The notes beneath the pieces are model-generated. The model did not search any database, was not told where the DNA came from, and worked only from the letters and a program-made list of their open reading frames with translations. Source: Pontivivens ytuae (lineage in GTDB: Bacteria; Pseudomonadota; Alphaproteobacteria; Rhodobacterales; Rhodobacteraceae). From it: a stretch of 64,000 bases of DNA. Position numbers and translations under genes: made by a program. Location of the stretch: NCBI RefSeq assembly GCF_015679265.1, contig NZ_CP064942.1:2584001-2648000 (forward strand), written 5' to 3'. Within the stretch, counting starts at the first letter, position 1, and every line of letters begins with the position of its first letter. This document shows positions 63,750 through 64,000 of this stretch, in pieces.

Positions 63750-64000
63750 ATGTTCGAGGGAAAGACCGTTCTGATCACCGGCGCCGCCGCCGGTCTGGGC
63801 AAGGCCGCGGCCGAAGGTTTCGCGGCCAGGGGCGCCACGCTCCTCCTCTCCGACCGCGCGAAGGAGGTGGAGCAGGTGGCCAGCGACCTCGGCGCCACCG
63901 CCATGATCGCCGACGTGACCGAGCCGCAGGCGCACAAGGACCTCGTGGCCAAGGCCGTCGAGATCGGCGGACGGCTCGACGTCGCCATCAACAACGCGGG
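63750..64000 (+). CDS. Short-chain dehydrogenase/reductase, N-terminal fragment
   Basis: First 83 codons of a second SDR, cut by the window end. Visible are the cofactor loop in VLITGAAAGLGKAAAEGFAA, an Asp-based second strand (LLSDRAKEVEQV, suggesting NAD), and the start of NNAG (VAINNAG) at the edge. The ATG at 63750 is 5 bases after the preceding SDR's stop. Confidence 0.88.
   Translation, partial: MFEGKTVLITGAAAGLGKAAAEGFAARGATLLLSDRAKEVEQVASDLGATAMIADVTEPQAHKDLVAKAVEIGGRLDVAINNA

Overview
The window is high-GC chromosomal DNA from an alphaproteobacterium, most likely of the Rhodobacterales (Roseobacter/Rhodobacter group). The evidence is a RegA-type response regulator next to a SenC/Sco protein, DUF1127 mini-proteins, an F0 operon with both b and b' subunits, a type-II lumazine synthase, and short palindromic spacers recurring between genes. 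Genus or species cannot be set from this alone. Genes are densely packed, with many stop/start overlaps (ATGA, GTGA). I see no rRNA, tRNA, CRISPR, transposase, phage or classical defence genes.

Layout. 0-4.9 kb: truncated DMT transporter, GNAT acetyltransferase, argD-argF, and a divergent LysR/SDR pair. 5.2-11.3 kb: peptide ABC transporter (oppA-B-C, then a fused OppD-OppF ATPase) with a flavodoxin-like gene inside the run. 11.3-17.9 kb: stand-alone BLUF photoreceptor, OmpA-like and coiled-coil membrane pair, an AT-richer patch with an unrecognised 251-residue gene, trpS, UPF0178, MFS exporter, and two DUF1127 genes followed by hairpins. 17.9-25.4 kb: uvrD/pcrA, FMN hydroxy-acid dehydrogenase, senC-regA, DUF1801, DUF3140, and rimK with its retropepsin-like partner. 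25.5-31 kb: rimP-nusA-ylxR-infB. 31-34 kb: hppD with a divergent Lrp regulator, and an FMN reductase. 34-41 kb: smc, an ArsR regulator, and the F0 operon atpI-B-E-F'-F behind a clear promoter. 41-52 kb: assorted genes including an FMN riboswitch with ribH2, smpB, dapA, a lytic transglycosylase, an RluA-family pseudouridine synthase, and a CAP-domain protein with a long acidic Pro/Glu/Thr repeat. 52-60 kb: pnp, rpsO, a DMT transporter, DUF1643, truB, a double sulfotransferase-like protein and rbfA, all on the minus strand. 60-64 kb: dapB, a secreted unknown behind a terminator-like leader, a quinone-oxidoreductase-like MDR, and two SDRs (the last cut by the window end).

Most of the window is housekeeping: arginine and lysine/diaminopimelate synthesis, translation and ribosome maturation, trans-translation, RNA decay, ATP synthesis and chromosome organisation. 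I found no obvious new multi-gene system. The best leads for novelty are: (i) the C-rich nested hairpin downstream of the DUF1127 genes; (ii) the intrinsic terminator ending 12 nt before the start codon of the gene at 61613; (iii) the tandem sulfotransferase-like protein between rbfA and truB, overlapping truB; (iv) the CAP/acidic-repeat protein; (v) the AT-richer patch around 12.8-13.1 kb with a palindrome between two unrecognised ORFs; (vi) the dispersed intergenic palindromes, including a 39-bp perfect duplicate.
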